Source of the DNA: Glutamicibacter halophytocola
GTDB taxonomy: Bacteria > Actinomycetota > Actinomycetes > Actinomycetales > Micrococcaceae
Length of the DNA stretch: 64,000 nucleotides
Direction: 5' to 3'
Assembly (NCBI RefSeq): GCF_001302565.1
Contig: NZ_CP012750.1
Span: 248,001-312,000, forward strand
Of the stretch, positions 36,594 to 48,500 are shown piece by piece (position 1 is the stretch's first letter; each line of letters begins with the position of its first letter). The translations under genes and the position numbers were made by a program. Below the pieces are notes generated by a model that was not told the origin of the DNA, made no database searches, and saw only the letters and a list, made by a program, of their open reading frames with translations.

Positions 36594-36907
36594 CCACGCA
36601 TCAAAACGTCCGGTAGTCGGTGGTGTACAACTATGAACAGTACGAAATGAAAGGACGGAGGCAAAGTATCATTCCAAAGCATGAGTCATGAGCCATCACT
36701 CGTCCGCGGAGAGTAGATCCGCCACGCTAAATCTTTTCCATCCGAATTGGAAGATACTTCTCTACTGCAGGGGCGTCGCAAGCTCAGCTATTTTGCTGAG
36801 TTTCGTCTATGCGCAGATCATTATTCGCGCCGACTCCCGTTAATTAGAGCTCCGACCGCAACGATTTCGCCGTCGTTCCTGTTACACAATGAGATGGATG
36901 TTGTCAT
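36594..36907. other. Intergenic stretch, no gene seen
   Basis: These 314 bp have no frame with a plausible start and no clear hairpin. They probably contain the promoter of the HEPN-type gene that begins at 36908. Confidence 0.5.
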
Positions 36908-37873
36908 TTGAAGAACGAACTTGCCGCACGAGTTGCGGCTATCTATAAGCTTCCAGTTCCGATTTGGGTGAGTTACTCGTGTCTGGGCAAAACCTATACA
37001 ACTGGAGTCAAAGGTCTTAGTTTTGACGTCGTAATGCCCCAAAAGCCTGGAGAACCAGATGAAGCGCCTGTCTCGAGCGACCTTCAAATTCCAGAGATCG
37101 TCGACGAACACTATGCCGGATGGACAGCAAACTTTGCCAGCATAATTCCAGAATCCAACAGTCCCGCAACTGCCCTAATAAGAGTCCTCGTTGATTCCTC
37201 CATCACACGCACGATGCCGACCAGCACACGCACGATCCCGACCAGGGTCCGCCGACCGCCAGAACATCTACTTGCCGAGCGAATCGATCACTGGTTCGAA
37301 TGCGTTCGCACTTGGGTTGAAGTTCTAACAGCACAAGATCTTGACCCAAACCACCGCGTCTACGATGCGGAGGCTCTGGGCGCTGGATTGACATTCATCG
37401 AGCCCAAACGCGACGGACCAATAATAATGCGTTTCGGTTTGGGGCCGGTCATTCCTATTAGACACGATCAATGGCAAGAGATCCTGACAGCTGTCGAACA
37501 AGACAAGGCACCTCCTTTAGAGCACACCTTGCTACGTGATGGACGTGCAGCAATAAACAGAAAGTACTACCGTCGAGCAGTAATAGACGCAGCCGCAGCA
37601 GTTGAAATAGCTCTCTTAAAAGAGCTGAAAAAACGATCCTCCGAACTGCCAGAATCTCAACGTAAACGGTTGAAAAACAAGCCAACTTTGGGGGCACAAA
37701 TCTCAATTGCGAAGGACTCGCAATTTACTTTCAAAGCCTCGTATAAAGATCTGAAGATCCTGGCGGACACCAGGAACGACGTCATTCATAGAGCCGAAGA
37801 GCCAGACTATCGTTCAACCCATGCGATACTAACGACTGCGACTGACATTGTGCGAGAGATCAACCCGCTCTAA
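36908..37873 (+). CDS. Protein with C-terminal HEPN-type RNase-like domain
   Basis: This 321-residue protein starts at TTG 36908. The N-terminal 120 residues are of unknown type. The C-terminal third, from about DGRAAINRKYYRRAVIDAAA (residue 215 onwards) to RNDVIH, is a HEPN-like four-helix domain, and R289-N-D-V-I-H294 fits the RX4H catalytic motif of HEPN ribonucleases exactly. Abortive-infection proteins such as ApeA-like effectors have this pattern. It lies 314 bp after the Mrr-like gene on the same strand. AT-rich codon use matches that neighbour, suggesting joint acquisition. Confidence 0.7.
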   Translation: MKNELAARVAAIYKLPVPIWVSYSCLGKTYTTGVKGLSFDVVMPQKPGEPDEAPVSSDLQIPEIVDEHYAGWTANFASIIPESNSPATALIRVLVDSSITRTMPTSTRTIPTRVRRPPEHLLAERIDHWFECVRTWVEVLTAQDLDPNHRVYDAEALGAGLTFIEPKRDGPIIMRFGLGPVIPIRHDQWQEILTAVEQDKAPPLEHTLLRDGRAAINRKYYRRAVIDAAAAVEIALLKELKKRSSELPESQRKRLKNKPTLGAQISIAKDSQFTFKASYKDLKILADTRNDVIHRAEEPDYRSTHAILTTATDIVREINPL

Positions 37874-37933
37874 GGAAAGTGCTACCGAATCCAACAAATT
37901 TACATTGCTAAGTTACTTCGAGGCACGATGGCG

Positions 37934-37984
37934 ATTTCGTACTTCGCAAATGATGCTGCAGCATCGATGACCGGGAATATCTAA
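37934..37984 (+). pseudogene. Short relic of an RHS-repeat gene
   Basis: A short frame reads ISYFANDAAASMTGNI and then stops. The RHS gene in this window encodes YFANDAAAAITRNG at about 48482-48523, and the underlying DNA (TACTTCGC-AATGATGCTG) is also similar. This is best read as a scrap of a related RHS gene left by rearrangement. Confidence 0.45.
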
Positions 37985-38034
37985 TCTAAACATGTAGGGG
38001 CCAGCCCAATTGTCGCCGAAAGCGCGTAATGGTA

Positions 38035-40059
38035 TTACTTTCGTTGACGATCCACCTCCTCAGACAGCTTAGCTACGAGCTCAGTGCGGCGTGGACCGGC
38101 AGCTGCCGGAGACGATCCTTCATCAATAAACGTGAATTCTGTCGGCCATTTGTATCCACGGCGGATGGAGGGCAGCCGCATGTTCCTCCATTGCCAGAAC
38201 CACCCCAAAACCCAGAGGGTGGTCACTGCGATCAAGATACAGGCAAGGGCGATCGCTGGACCCCAAAACTCCTGCGCAGCCATCCACCTGACTGGAATGA
38301 GAGGCCAAGCCTCACCTGGCTGTGCAGGAGGGACGGAGGATAGAAGATCTTTGAGAGGCGGTAAAGCAACTACAAGCCCTACGAGTGTTGCCACCAGTGT
38401 GATCCACCATGACCGACGCGCTGCGCGTTCGGCGCTGCGCGTTGAATACGCTGATGCAGAAAGGCTCAACGCTGTTTCAATTGTCTTGCGAATCTCCGGC
38501 GCTCCATGATCATCCAACACGTGACGGACAATGTCACGTGCCTCTCCCGATCTCAAGTCACGCTGCCTCAGCTCCGAAAATAGGCGCACTGCTTCTTTAT
38601 ATCGTGCTCTCAATCTCCTCTCTCCCGAAACCATGCGCGAAACATCTTGTTCCAATGAGTGGAGTCGCACGTACAAAAGGAGTGAATACTCCAAGACGAG
38701 CACGGTATCTAGCTCCGCAATTCCTTTAGGCGGGGAGCCCCACCAATGAAGATAGATTGCTGAGCCTAGTCGAGCGAATAAAGAGTGGTCACGACTAAGT
38801 GAGAGATCCGCTGGGAGGGATACGTGTTTAGCTACATCACCGGTATAGGAACTTCTGTTTGTCAGACGGATGAGATCTTCTTGATGATTTATCTGCCACT
38901 CTTCCGGACTACAGCAAGGGTTAGGTCCCACTATCGCAACGGGGTATGAGGTCCAATACGCATATGACTGCTTGATGATCCTCAAAACCGCGAAAAGATG
39001 CATATGCAAAAGGTCCTGCATAGTCGCCGGCTCTGAATGTTCTATCACTCCGAGAGGCTGGTCGGCATCCAATTTGCCCTCTGAGAAATCCGTCAACGAC
39101 TCCCAGGAGGTTCCTTGGATGAGAGGTACTGACATCTCTGAACGTACGAACAGAGGTTCTGCTCCCCACATCATCGCCAGAAGTTGCCGAACATCCAGAG
39201 AAGTTTCAGCACTTACTACCAGGTCGATCTGAGCGACTCCCGATTCATGCAGTAGCAGCCTTGGCTCGAAGACCACGTGGTGCCTCTCATCTGAACCAGG
39301 AAGAACGAAATCGTGATAGCTCTCCCTCAGCATCAACCGCACGAAACCATCGCTGTCACGAGTCGGTCCACCGAAGAGATTCGCATCGCTTCGCCGGATT
39401 GCGGCTGACACAACCTGGCGATTCAGCATGTTGCTCTCCGCCTCAGCAAGCAATTTCAATGTATCGACGTCATCTTGATCAGACTCCACAGCGGGCATCG
39501 AGATGGGCTGTTCCTGATCCGACGGAGTGCTTGGCTTATCCCACTCGCTCCGTTTCACATCTCTCCGGGTTAGCCGGATGTTGGGAAGAACATGGCGCAT
39601 CGTGATGATCGGATGATGGAGGAAGAGCTTCGCGAGGCTGGCGAAGGATTTGGTTTCTGCTAACTCCGCCACTCGTGGCGCCGCCTTGGTCGATAGCCAC
39701 TTGGCTCTGAGGTATGGAATCCCAAAGCGTGGATGCCGCCCCGCAAACGCAAATGCCGCCTTCCAGGAGTCTGACGTCATTGCCGCTTCCAACATCGCAA
39801 CGCTAGAGCGTGATTTTCTGATTGAGCGCGCTATCCTGCGGTGTCTGTAGGGGACTCGGACCGCCGTTTCAGAAGGCCAAGCGGCCGAAACTGCAAGATC
39901 GGCATCCAAAAGGGTACGGGTCCAGCGGGCGAGGTCAGCGTCACCACTCAGGGACGCAGTGAGTATGTGGTGAACAGAAACGGAATCAAAAGAGGGGCTA
40001 TGAGGGCGCTGACGCTTCCGGAAGAACCTGCTCCGCGTCCATGTCCGCACACGTTTCAT
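38035..40059 (-). CDS. Large membrane-anchored protein of unknown function
   Basis: This 674-residue protein has a very basic N-terminus (MKRVRTWTRSRFFRKRQR), a long soluble region with no recognised domain, and two membrane helices near the C-terminus (about residues 563-585, WWITLVATLVGLVVALPPL, and 608-634, ALACILIAVTTLWVLGWFWQW), ending in a charged tail. Helices around residues 470-540 look coiled-coil-like. It is convergent with the HEPN-type gene. A sensor or effector with C-terminal membrane helices is a frequent design in defence islands, but there is no direct evidence of function. Confidence 0.6.
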   Translation of the reverse strand: MKRVRTWTRSRFFRKRQRPHSPSFDSVSVHHILTASLSGDADLARWTRTLLDADLAVSAAWPSETAVRVPYRHRRIARSIRKSRSSVAMLEAAMTSDSWKAAFAFAGRHPRFGIPYLRAKWLSTKAAPRVAELAETKSFASLAKLFLHHPIITMRHVLPNIRLTRRDVKRSEWDKPSTPSDQEQPISMPAVESDQDDVDTLKLLAEAESNMLNRQVVSAAIRRSDANLFGGPTRDSDGFVRLMLRESYHDFVLPGSDERHHVVFEPRLLLHESGVAQIDLVVSAETSLDVRQLLAMMWGAEPLFVRSEMSVPLIQGTSWESLTDFSEGKLDADQPLGVIEHSEPATMQDLLHMHLFAVLRIIKQSYAYWTSYPVAIVGPNPCCSPEEWQINHQEDLIRLTNRSSYTGDVAKHVSLPADLSLSRDHSLFARLGSAIYLHWWGSPPKGIAELDTVLVLEYSLLLYVRLHSLEQDVSRMVSGERRLRARYKEAVRLFSELRQRDLRSGEARDIVRHVLDDHGAPEIRKTIETALSLSASAYSTRSAERAARRSWWITLVATLVGLVVALPPLKDLLSSVPPAQPGEAWPLIPVRWMAAQEFWGPAIALACILIAVTTLWVLGWFWQWRNMRLPSIRRGYKWPTEFTFIDEGSSPAAAGPRRTELVAKLSEEVDRQRK

Positions 40060-40800
40060 ACCTCAGTATTCCGTTCTTGTGATGCGTTATTCATACCAGT
40101 TCTTGTCTTTCTGAGTGTGCATAGAGCAAGGTTGGCGACAGGCCGGGGCTATGAGACCAGCGAACTTGTGATCCTATGCGACGGTTTTGCAGTTAGATTC
40201 GATAGAAAGCATCTGCCAATACACGACCTAAATGCGCATGTCCGATCGACAGAAGCAACGGTTCTCAGCGAACAGATTCTTGGGCCCCGCCTATTTCGGA
40301 TATGCGCCTGAAATTTGAATTCCTGTTTCCCATACATGGATCATACCGACCTGTCTTCCCCTCTCAACTCGCTCAACGCTTCCATAAGCCTGTCGTTCAC
40401 CGGTACAAATTCAGACGACTTCGGGCACCGTCCAATCTGTAGGGTTTGCTCGAATGTATAATTCCTGAATATCCGCCCGAGAAATAGCCAGTTCAGTTGC
40501 CGATCAAGACATGTTTTTGAAGTCTTGGCTGGCCGTTCAGCAGACAAGAATGTAGTGGATTTCAAATCTCGCGGTTTCTGCTGGGACGAAATTTTAGTGT
40601 TCTATATGTGGCGTTTGTCGTCTGCAATTTGGTGACTATTGAACTGTCTGCAATGGAACGTATAAACCCGGGGTATGGCGGGCATTGGATTGTCGGAGGT
40701 GTGGCCTACGATCTAGGTGATTGGTGAATAATGCCGGCAGTTTGCTGTTTTGCATGGTTCAACGATCCTCAGTCTCGTTGAACCACTGAAGGGCAGGGCC
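40060..40800. other. 741-bp stretch without a supported gene
   Basis: Only short frames occur (for example minus strand 40341-40565), with neither start signals nor family features. The last 100 bp before 40801 probably hold the promoter of the next gene. Confidence 0.5.
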
Positions 40801-42045
40801 ATGGAAGAACATCGATCTATACGGGATCAGATCCGTCAAGCGGTAGATCCTGATGGGTACCACGAGATGCTTGCTGAATTGGTCAGCGGATCTGGAAAAT
40901 CAACAGCTTGGTTAAACATTCTCAGTCAATCAATTGGGCAGGACCGTGCGCAGTTGTCACAGATGGGGGTTGACTATCAACGGCTCCTGAAATCCATGGA
41001 AGAGGCGCTGGAACTACTGGTTCCCCGTGGGTGGGCACCATTTCGCATGGATTCTCAAACCGTTGAGCAAGCGATTGATCTCATCCGAAACGGCGAAGAC
41101 AACGAAGCCGATAATCTCCTAGCTGACCAATGGGAAGGCGCAGGAGCTTGGCGAACCAAGAGCATCCACGCAAAAGTCAGCGTTCTTGGTGCAGGCGAGA
41201 GGCAAGATCGGTACCACCAGATCTTCAGGGATCGAGCACGCTTAGTCTGGAAAGCTAAAGAGCATCATGAAGCAGGAAACTATGAGGCCTCTATTCCCTT
41301 GATTCATGCTCAAATGGAAGGCATCGTAATGGACGTTGCCGGCGGCAAAAAGTTCTACACGAAAACCAAAGCTAAAGCTGATCTTGTTGACCCGGCTCAC
41401 TTGGTCAGCATCGAAGCATGTCTAGCGGCGCTTCAAGTTCTCTACGGTGAGGGGGTTCTTGGAACCCAATCAGCTGGAAGCCTGTCGCGTCATGGGGTCG
41501 CTCACGGACGTGAACTTGCCTATGATACTCGGGTTAACTCCGCTAAAAATTGGTCCGTGCTCGATGCATTAGTGACTTGGGCACGTCCTTTGGCAGCGGC
41601 AGAAGCATTGCGTTTACGGGGAGAAACCGAACAAGCTAATGCAGGAATCGATGGTACCAATGCGGACGGTCGTCGCATCGATGACCGGGAGTTCCGTCAG
41701 ACCAAAAAGATGCTTCGGAAACTTCAAACTTCAGCCGCCGGATGGCACAACAGAACTGAAAAATTCCCTAGCGATCTGATTGGGCGAATCTACACCACTA
41801 AAGATTTTGTCGAAGCAGGTTTACCCGTCCCTCATGGAATTCATATGGGGGTTTCTTCTGACGGCCGCTACGCATGGTTCTGGCGAGAGACCATCTCCGG
41901 GTGGGTCTTAGGCGCAGCCGTTGGAGTTCAAAAGCGAGGCTTTGGGGAATGGCACTACGCTGGGCCGAAACATCCAACATCATCTCCTGAAGAATCACCA
42001 GAATTGTGGGGCCCTGTCTTCTCTACCCCACCCGACTGGACCTGA
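40801..42045 (+). CDS. Accessory protein with HEPN-like SRHGVAHG motif
   Basis: This 414-residue protein starts at ATG 40801; a TTG at 40750 in the same frame is less likely. Residues about 190-300 are helical, with IPLIHAQMEGIVMDVAG followed later by LSRHGVAHGRELAYDTRVNS, the pattern of a family of HEPN-like proteins in which a conserved R-H...H-G pair with an asparagine further on closes the fold. The last 90 residues look like a separate small domain. No enzyme function can be assigned. A terminator of the island's repeated hairpin family follows it. Confidence 0.6.
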   Translation: MEEHRSIRDQIRQAVDPDGYHEMLAELVSGSGKSTAWLNILSQSIGQDRAQLSQMGVDYQRLLKSMEEALELLVPRGWAPFRMDSQTVEQAIDLIRNGEDNEADNLLADQWEGAGAWRTKSIHAKVSVLGAGERQDRYHQIFRDRARLVWKAKEHHEAGNYEASIPLIHAQMEGIVMDVAGGKKFYTKTKAKADLVDPAHLVSIEACLAALQVLYGEGVLGTQSAGSLSRHGVAHGRELAYDTRVNSAKNWSVLDALVTWARPLAAAEALRLRGETEQANAGIDGTNADGRRIDDREFRQTKKMLRKLQTSAAGWHNRTEKFPSDLIGRIYTTKDFVEAGLPVPHGIHMGVSSDGRYAWFWRETISGWVLGAAVGVQKRGFGEWHYAGPKHPTSSPEESPELWGPVFSTPPDWT

Positions 42046-42124
42046 CATCGGATAAGGTCCACCTCAATAGCGCGAATTTGGGCCGGACTGTGATCCCTTA
42101 GCTTGAAGTCTTAGACCGAAAGAA

Positions 42125-42165
42125 GGAGTCCAGGGTAAGGGCGGTATGTTCCCACCCTGGGCTCC
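42125..42165 (+). terminator. Terminator hairpin with CGGTATG loop (repeated family, copy 1)
   Basis: Arms GGAGTCCAGGGT and ACCCTGGGCTCC enclose CGGTATG with mostly complementary flanks; it lies 79 bp after the stop of the 40801 gene. The loop and 3' arm read GGTATGTTCCC, one base longer than the island word GGTATGTCCC. Confidence 0.75.
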
Positions 42166-42530
42166 TTGTGTGTTGTCTAGGTGTGGCCAGCGGTTTGTTT
42201 GCTCGGAGGCCTGTATCAGTGATTTATGATGTTTTGCTTGAACCGATCGGATGCGTGTCCTTGAATTGGCCAACGTGGTCGGGGGGCGGTAATCCATGAT
42301 GGAAAGATGACCCGTCGGGGTTTTTCATAGTAATAAAGTTCAGATCGGTGGCACTTTCGTTCAAGGTGAAAGCGCGCGATGATTTACAACGGTTGAATCC
42401 CGCTAGTTCTACGCGATTATCTATCCTGAGGGAATTTCCAGGAAAACTATTGCTTTCCCCAAGGTTTTAGCTTCAAATACTTCTAATGGCTTTTTGCAAG
42501 CCTAGTCACTCTTAGCTTTTGGGGTCTCTT

Positions 42531-45500
42531 GTGGAGAATTTTTCGGGGTACAGTTCTGCGCGTTTGTGGTCGGATTTTCCAGTGAGAACGAGGAAGTTCT
42601 TATCGGGCTTGACGATTGCGAGCACCGTTGGGCTCGTCGCTTCAGGTTTGTTCCCGTTCGAGGCCTTCGCCGATGAGAAGAGCGCGACAGAAGCTGTAGA
42701 AAACGTGAAGGAACGCCCTGACGGGGTGTCTGCCCAAATTACTGCCAAGGTTACCGGGCACCGCGTCGAGGACCTTTCGTTGCGTACGGCCACGGAGCAG
42801 GTGTTTGCCAACCCTGACGGGACATGGACCTCGGAAACTACCTCTGCAGCTCGGTTCAAAGAAGAAGATGGCACGTTCGTTTCGATTGGCGATGCCAACG
42901 AGCTCACTGATGCCCGCGAACCTGTGGTCGGCGACGGCACGGAGCTGACCGTCGCTGATGGGGAACAATCGGTAGGGGACGGACCGAGCAAAGATTCCGT
43001 GGTTCTCGCCGAGCTGGAATCTACAGGCGAAAACAAAGGCGCCAAGCTGAAGCTTGGGTGGGAAGGGGTACTGCCGGCCCCTGAGATTGACGACAACCAG
43101 GCCAAGTATTTGGACCAGGTTGAGATCCCTGTGATTGAGGATTCCACTGGTGAAGTAGTTCCCCAAACTTCCACGGTAACGCCGATCCCGTCCGGGTCCT
43201 CTGAGCCCGTCGAGGAATCAGAAGTACCGGAAACAGCGACCCCTGGCGAAACCTCTTCAGAAACTCCGGATGAACCTACTGAAGTTCCAGGATCATCTGC
43301 ACCTAGCGAAGACCCGCAAGAATCCGAAAGCACTGAGTCCGAGAGCGAAGCTTCAGAAGCAACGGAAGAAGCACCCTCCGATGAAACTCCTCAGCAGAAA
43401 TCTGTTGAAGCTGATGTCGTCGTTCAGCCGCTGGGGTCGGGCTTCTCGCACCGGACCGTATTGGAGCAAGCCCCTGAAGGTGCCGTTTCCCTGCGGTTCC
43501 CAGTCAGCCTGTCAAAGGGACTTGAGCTGGAGAAAGACGAGAAAACCGGGGATCTGCGCGCTGTGAACGGCAAGGACGAGACGGTGTTCTTCGCTCCGGC
43601 GCCGACGATGTGGGATGCCAAGATCGATGAGGCTTCTGGCCTTCCGGCTGCTGAGCGTTTCGTCGACACCGAACTCACCGAAGAAGACGGCGTTCCCGTC
43701 CTCATCTTGAAGGTTGAGGCTGAATGGCTGCAGGATCCAGACCGCCAGTATCCGGTCACGATTGACCCGACATGGTCGGCCGGTGCTTCGGATACCTGGG
43801 TTCAGGCAGACGTTCCAGGGTCGAAAGCGGGTGACATTGAGCTTCGTGTCGGTACATTCAATGGTGGATCGCTGAAGTCCCGCTCATTCCTGCGCTTCGA
43901 ATCCTCGGCTTTGGACGGAAAGAAGATCACCAAAGCTGAACTTCGAATGCATAACTACCATTCGTACTCGTGCACCTCGGCCCCGGTTAAGGTGCAGCGA
44001 GTGACGACCGCATGGATTTCCAGCGACGTTACCTGGACAGCGCAGCCCAGCGTGACAACCAGCGGCGAGGGATCAAATAACGTTTCCAAGGGCTACTCCT
44101 CCAGTTGCGCAGCCGGATATGTCTACTACCCGATCACTCCCATAGCCCAGTACTGGGCTGATAACCCAACGAAGAACTTCGGTGTTCGACTGATCGCTGC
44201 CGATGAGACGAACAACTACTCGTGGAAACGGTACTTCTCAGGAAACTACGTTACTGGCGCGAATGATCCACTGGAACCATCATTCATCATTACCTACAAC
44301 TCTTACCCGGGCACCCCATCAGGTGTCTCCTTCAACTCCGGTGAGTCAGTCAAAGACGGTGCCGGTAAGACTTGGGTGAAGTCCAAAACCCCGACATTCC
44401 GCTCGACGGTTACGGACCCTGATGGCGGTAACGTCAAGGCCGAGTTCGACATGTCCGGCACCAGCACGTTGACCAAGCAGGCTGGCTCGACGGTTGCCTC
44501 CAAGCAGGTCTCCACGTATAAGGCCTCCTTGGCAGAGAACGGCACCTACACGGTCAAGGCCTGGGCCAATGACGGCTCGCTGCGTTCCAAGGCAGCTGGC
44601 TCTTCAACTACTTTCACCGTTGACTCGGTAGCGCCGTCTGCTCCTTCGATCTCCTCCTCAGGAGGGATTACGAACAACGGGTGGAAAGCTTCAAAACCAA
44701 GTTCAAATACTTTCACTTTCTCTTCCAGCGCTGATACTGACAAGTTCTCTTACCAGTTGAACAACGATGCCTGGAAGACTGTCACCGCGACCTCAGGCAA
44801 GGCAACCTTGTCGTGGAACCCTACGGGAGCGAATATCCTGAGGGTGAAGGCGAACGACAAGGCGACAAACACCTCGGGCACGACCACGTGGACCTTCGGC
44901 AACGGCGTTGCTTCATTGACTTCCCCTGCTGGTGGTTCCACCACTTCGGATTCGTTCAAGGTCACTGGTCAAGGACCGAGTTCATCGACCGGCGTGGTGA
45001 CCCCGAAGGTGTATTGGCGTGAAGCGGACAGCGTGACCGCAGATACAACGACCTACGGTTCGAATAGCGGATGGTATGAAGCCGCAACCCTGCCGGATAT
45101 CGCTTCGGGGCAACCGGTCAAAGTCGACACCATGGTGAACGTCGCCGCCGCCCCGGCGGGCAAACTGAAAGAACTCGGCAAAGACCGCTTGGCTACGTTG
45201 GTGGAGCTGCAGGTCTGCTTCGACTACGCGGGCGCTCCGGCCGCTTCGAAGCTGCAGTGCACGACGAACAAATCCAAGAAGCCGGTGCAGGTCACCAAGC
45301 TGCCGCATGCTTTCGGGGATAACTACCCTGTTGCCGAAGCCGGCGACGGACAGGTCGCGTTGACCACCGGCGAGCTGAACCTTTCGGAAACCGATGTCGA
45401 GGTGGACGCGGGCAACACCGGTTTGTCCGTTAACCGCTCCTACTCCTCCTACTCAGGCATTGGCGCGAATTCGAAGATTTTCGGCAAGGGCTGGCGCGTG

Positions 45501-48500
45501 AATATCGACGGCCCCGACGAAGGGCTGTCAGGGCTGATGGTCGCTGAATCCACTGCCTTGGATGGCACCGTCACTTTGATCAATGATGATGAAACCGCAG
45601 CGGTCTTCCGCCAACCAGGTAACGGCCGTGTCTCCTTGAAAACCGGCACCTATGTGGCGGCCAATGACGACGCGAGCGCTTCAGGATGGAAACTCGCATT
45701 GTCCGGCACGGGTACCGCTGCGCGGATCAAGATCACCGAGGAAGACGGCACAGTGACCACGTTCAAGCGTGGTGCGATCTTGGAGGGCAACTCCAAGATC
45801 TATGAATGGATCACTGAAACCGTCACTGGCGGCAACGGCACGGGCACAGCCAAGTTCGTTTCGAACACTGCCGGGCAGACCACGATGGTTGTTGCTGGCA
45901 CCGAGACCAACCTGACATGCGACACGACCACCCCCGTCAAGGGCTGCCGGCGCATCAATCTGGCCTATGACACCTCTGGCAAGATTACGAAAGTCACCTA
46001 CACCGCCTGGGATCCAGCCGCCAGCGCGATGAAGACTGTGAACATTGCCGAGTACGGGTATGACGGAACGTCTGCTGATGCACGACTGGTTAGCGTGAAG
46101 GATTCCCGCACAGGGGATGTCACTTCCTACACTTATGCTGCTGACTCGGCCGCTGGCGTGCCGCTGATTGCTTCCACCGAGGAAAAGACCAGTGGCGGTG
46201 CGCGCGTCGATGCCCCAACATACTATTCCTACGGGCTCGGGAACACCGGTTCCGGGCGTGCTGATTGGCTGGAGAAGGTCGAGCGAGGCAACGCCGCCGA
46301 CGGAAATACCCGGGTGCAGACAGCACGCTTTGTCTACGGGATCAATCCTGTCGGGGATGGAAACAACCTGCCAGATCTGCGTGAAGAACGAGTCAAGCTC
46401 TGGGAACAGGAAGGTTCCAAGCGTCCCGTTACTGGTTACGCAGTGTTCGGGGCCGGGAAGAACATCGCTTCTTCCAAGGCCGGATCCGTTGCGGCCGGCG
46501 ACTTCAAGTATGCGGATCTGCAGTATGTGGATTCGCAGAACCAGGTCGTGAACACATCTTCGTACGCTGCCGGTGCCTGGCAGAGCACCGCGAGCGTGTT
46601 CAACGGGGACGGCAACGTCGAACGGTCCTACGATGAGCGGGCTTTGCGGATGATCCAGGCCTCGGCGGCAACCCCTGAGAATGTTGTCGGCGGCATCGTC
46701 ATCGGACATTTGGACCAGGCATCCTTGTCCTTCTACTGGTCGGAGCTGTCGGCCTATGTCGATGAGAACGGCGACGGCATTTCCACCGCCACCGACCCTG
46801 TGATCAAGGCGGATGAGATCGCAAAAAATGAGGCCACCGCGGAATTCCTACGCGGGTATGTCACTGACTCCTATTCACCGGTGACCACCGATGAGAACGA
46901 TGAGCCAGCCCGCGTCCACACCAAAACGACCTACACCGAGCTGACTGACGTCGATGCTGGCGGCATGCCACGCATGCTCACGACGAAGGAAGTCACCTCG
47001 AAAGCGAATTCCGGCGACGTCGACCCATCGGTCACTGGCGAGCCTGTCCTTTCTGAGGTGCAGAACGGCTACGACGCCTACACCGTCGATAAGAATGGAA
47101 AGGCGATTACCGACAAGAACAACCTGCGCTCAGGCTGGGTGATCGGCACCCCGACCAAGGTCACTCAGGTCCTATCTCCCACGACAAACAGCATCGTTGT
47201 CGAAACCAGGTACGACGACCAGGGCCGCGTCATCGAGACCCGCCAGCCGAAGTCAGCAGGGGCAGACGCCGGAACAACCCAGAGCATCTACTACTCAGCT
47301 GGCGCCAACGCCGCGGATGCTGCTTGCGGCAACGTTCCAGAGTACGCGGGATACCTGTGCAAGAACACCCCTAAGGGCGCTGGCTCGGTGTCGAAGCATC
47401 AGACCGGGTTCAACATCTATGGCCAGCCGGCGACGTTCACCGAAGCATCGACCGGGGCTGACGGGGCCAAGCGCACGACAACCCAGACCTACCGCGCTGA
47501 CGGGCAGGAGCTGAAAACCACGGTCACTACCAGTGGCGTCACTACTACTGCGGTGCCTCCGGTGGAGAAGCTCTATGACGCTACCGGTGTCCAGAACGGA
47601 GTACGGGCACTAGCCTCGGGCACCTTGCCGCAGTCAGAGGTGAAATGGTCCCAGGATTTGTGGGGACGTACCACCTCCTACACGAACTCCCTGGGTGAAA
47701 CGACCACCACCGAGTACGACGGATTCGGCAACGTGTCCAAGACCGTTTCGCCGGTGTCAACCTCGACCTACAAGTACGGGGCGCTCTCAGGAGACGGCAC
47801 CGCGGAGTACCAGGGTGTGGTCACGAGCATGAGCGTGTCCAAGCATGGTGGAACGGGAACCGGCACTTACAAGGCGTCCTACGACGGCGACGGCAACATC
47901 CTGACCCAGAGCATCCCGGGCGGATTCACCCAGAGGATGGACTACGACGAATCCGGCAAGCAGGTCCGCCTGGCTTATGACGGCCCGCTGAAAGCCGAGG
48001 ACGGCACGAGCTCAACCGGAACTTGGATCGCGTGGGAACTGAACCGGGATACCACCGGCCGGATTGTTGGCGAGACGACTCCGGAGGGTGATGTCCTTGC
48101 TGGTACTTCCACAGCGGGCGACCGCGGTGCAGCCTATGACCGGGCGTTCTCCTATGACCGGGCTGGTCGTTTGACCGAAGTGCAGGATGTCACCGCGCAG
48201 CCTGGCGAGACGGTCAACACCGACCCTGTCGAAGGGGCGGTGACTCCTACGACGGTGCGGAAGTACGCGTTTGATAAGAACGGCAACCGCACGTCACTGA
48301 CCACTACCGTAAATGGCGCCCAGACAGCTTCGCGGTCCTGGACCTATGATGCGGCTGACCGTGTCGGTGTAGGCGCCGGGTATGCGTATGACGGGTTGGG
48401 ACGGCAGACCACGATTCCAGCAGCGGATGCGCCGGTTGCTGCTGGTGGCGTGAAGGCTGGTGCCGGGGCAATCACGGTGAAATACTTCGCTAATGATGCT

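Noticed and set aside
39841..40311. 156-codon plus-strand frame overlapping the 5' end of the 38035-40059 gene
   Set aside because: No start signal and no family; it overlaps a better-supported long gene and runs into a non-coding stretch.
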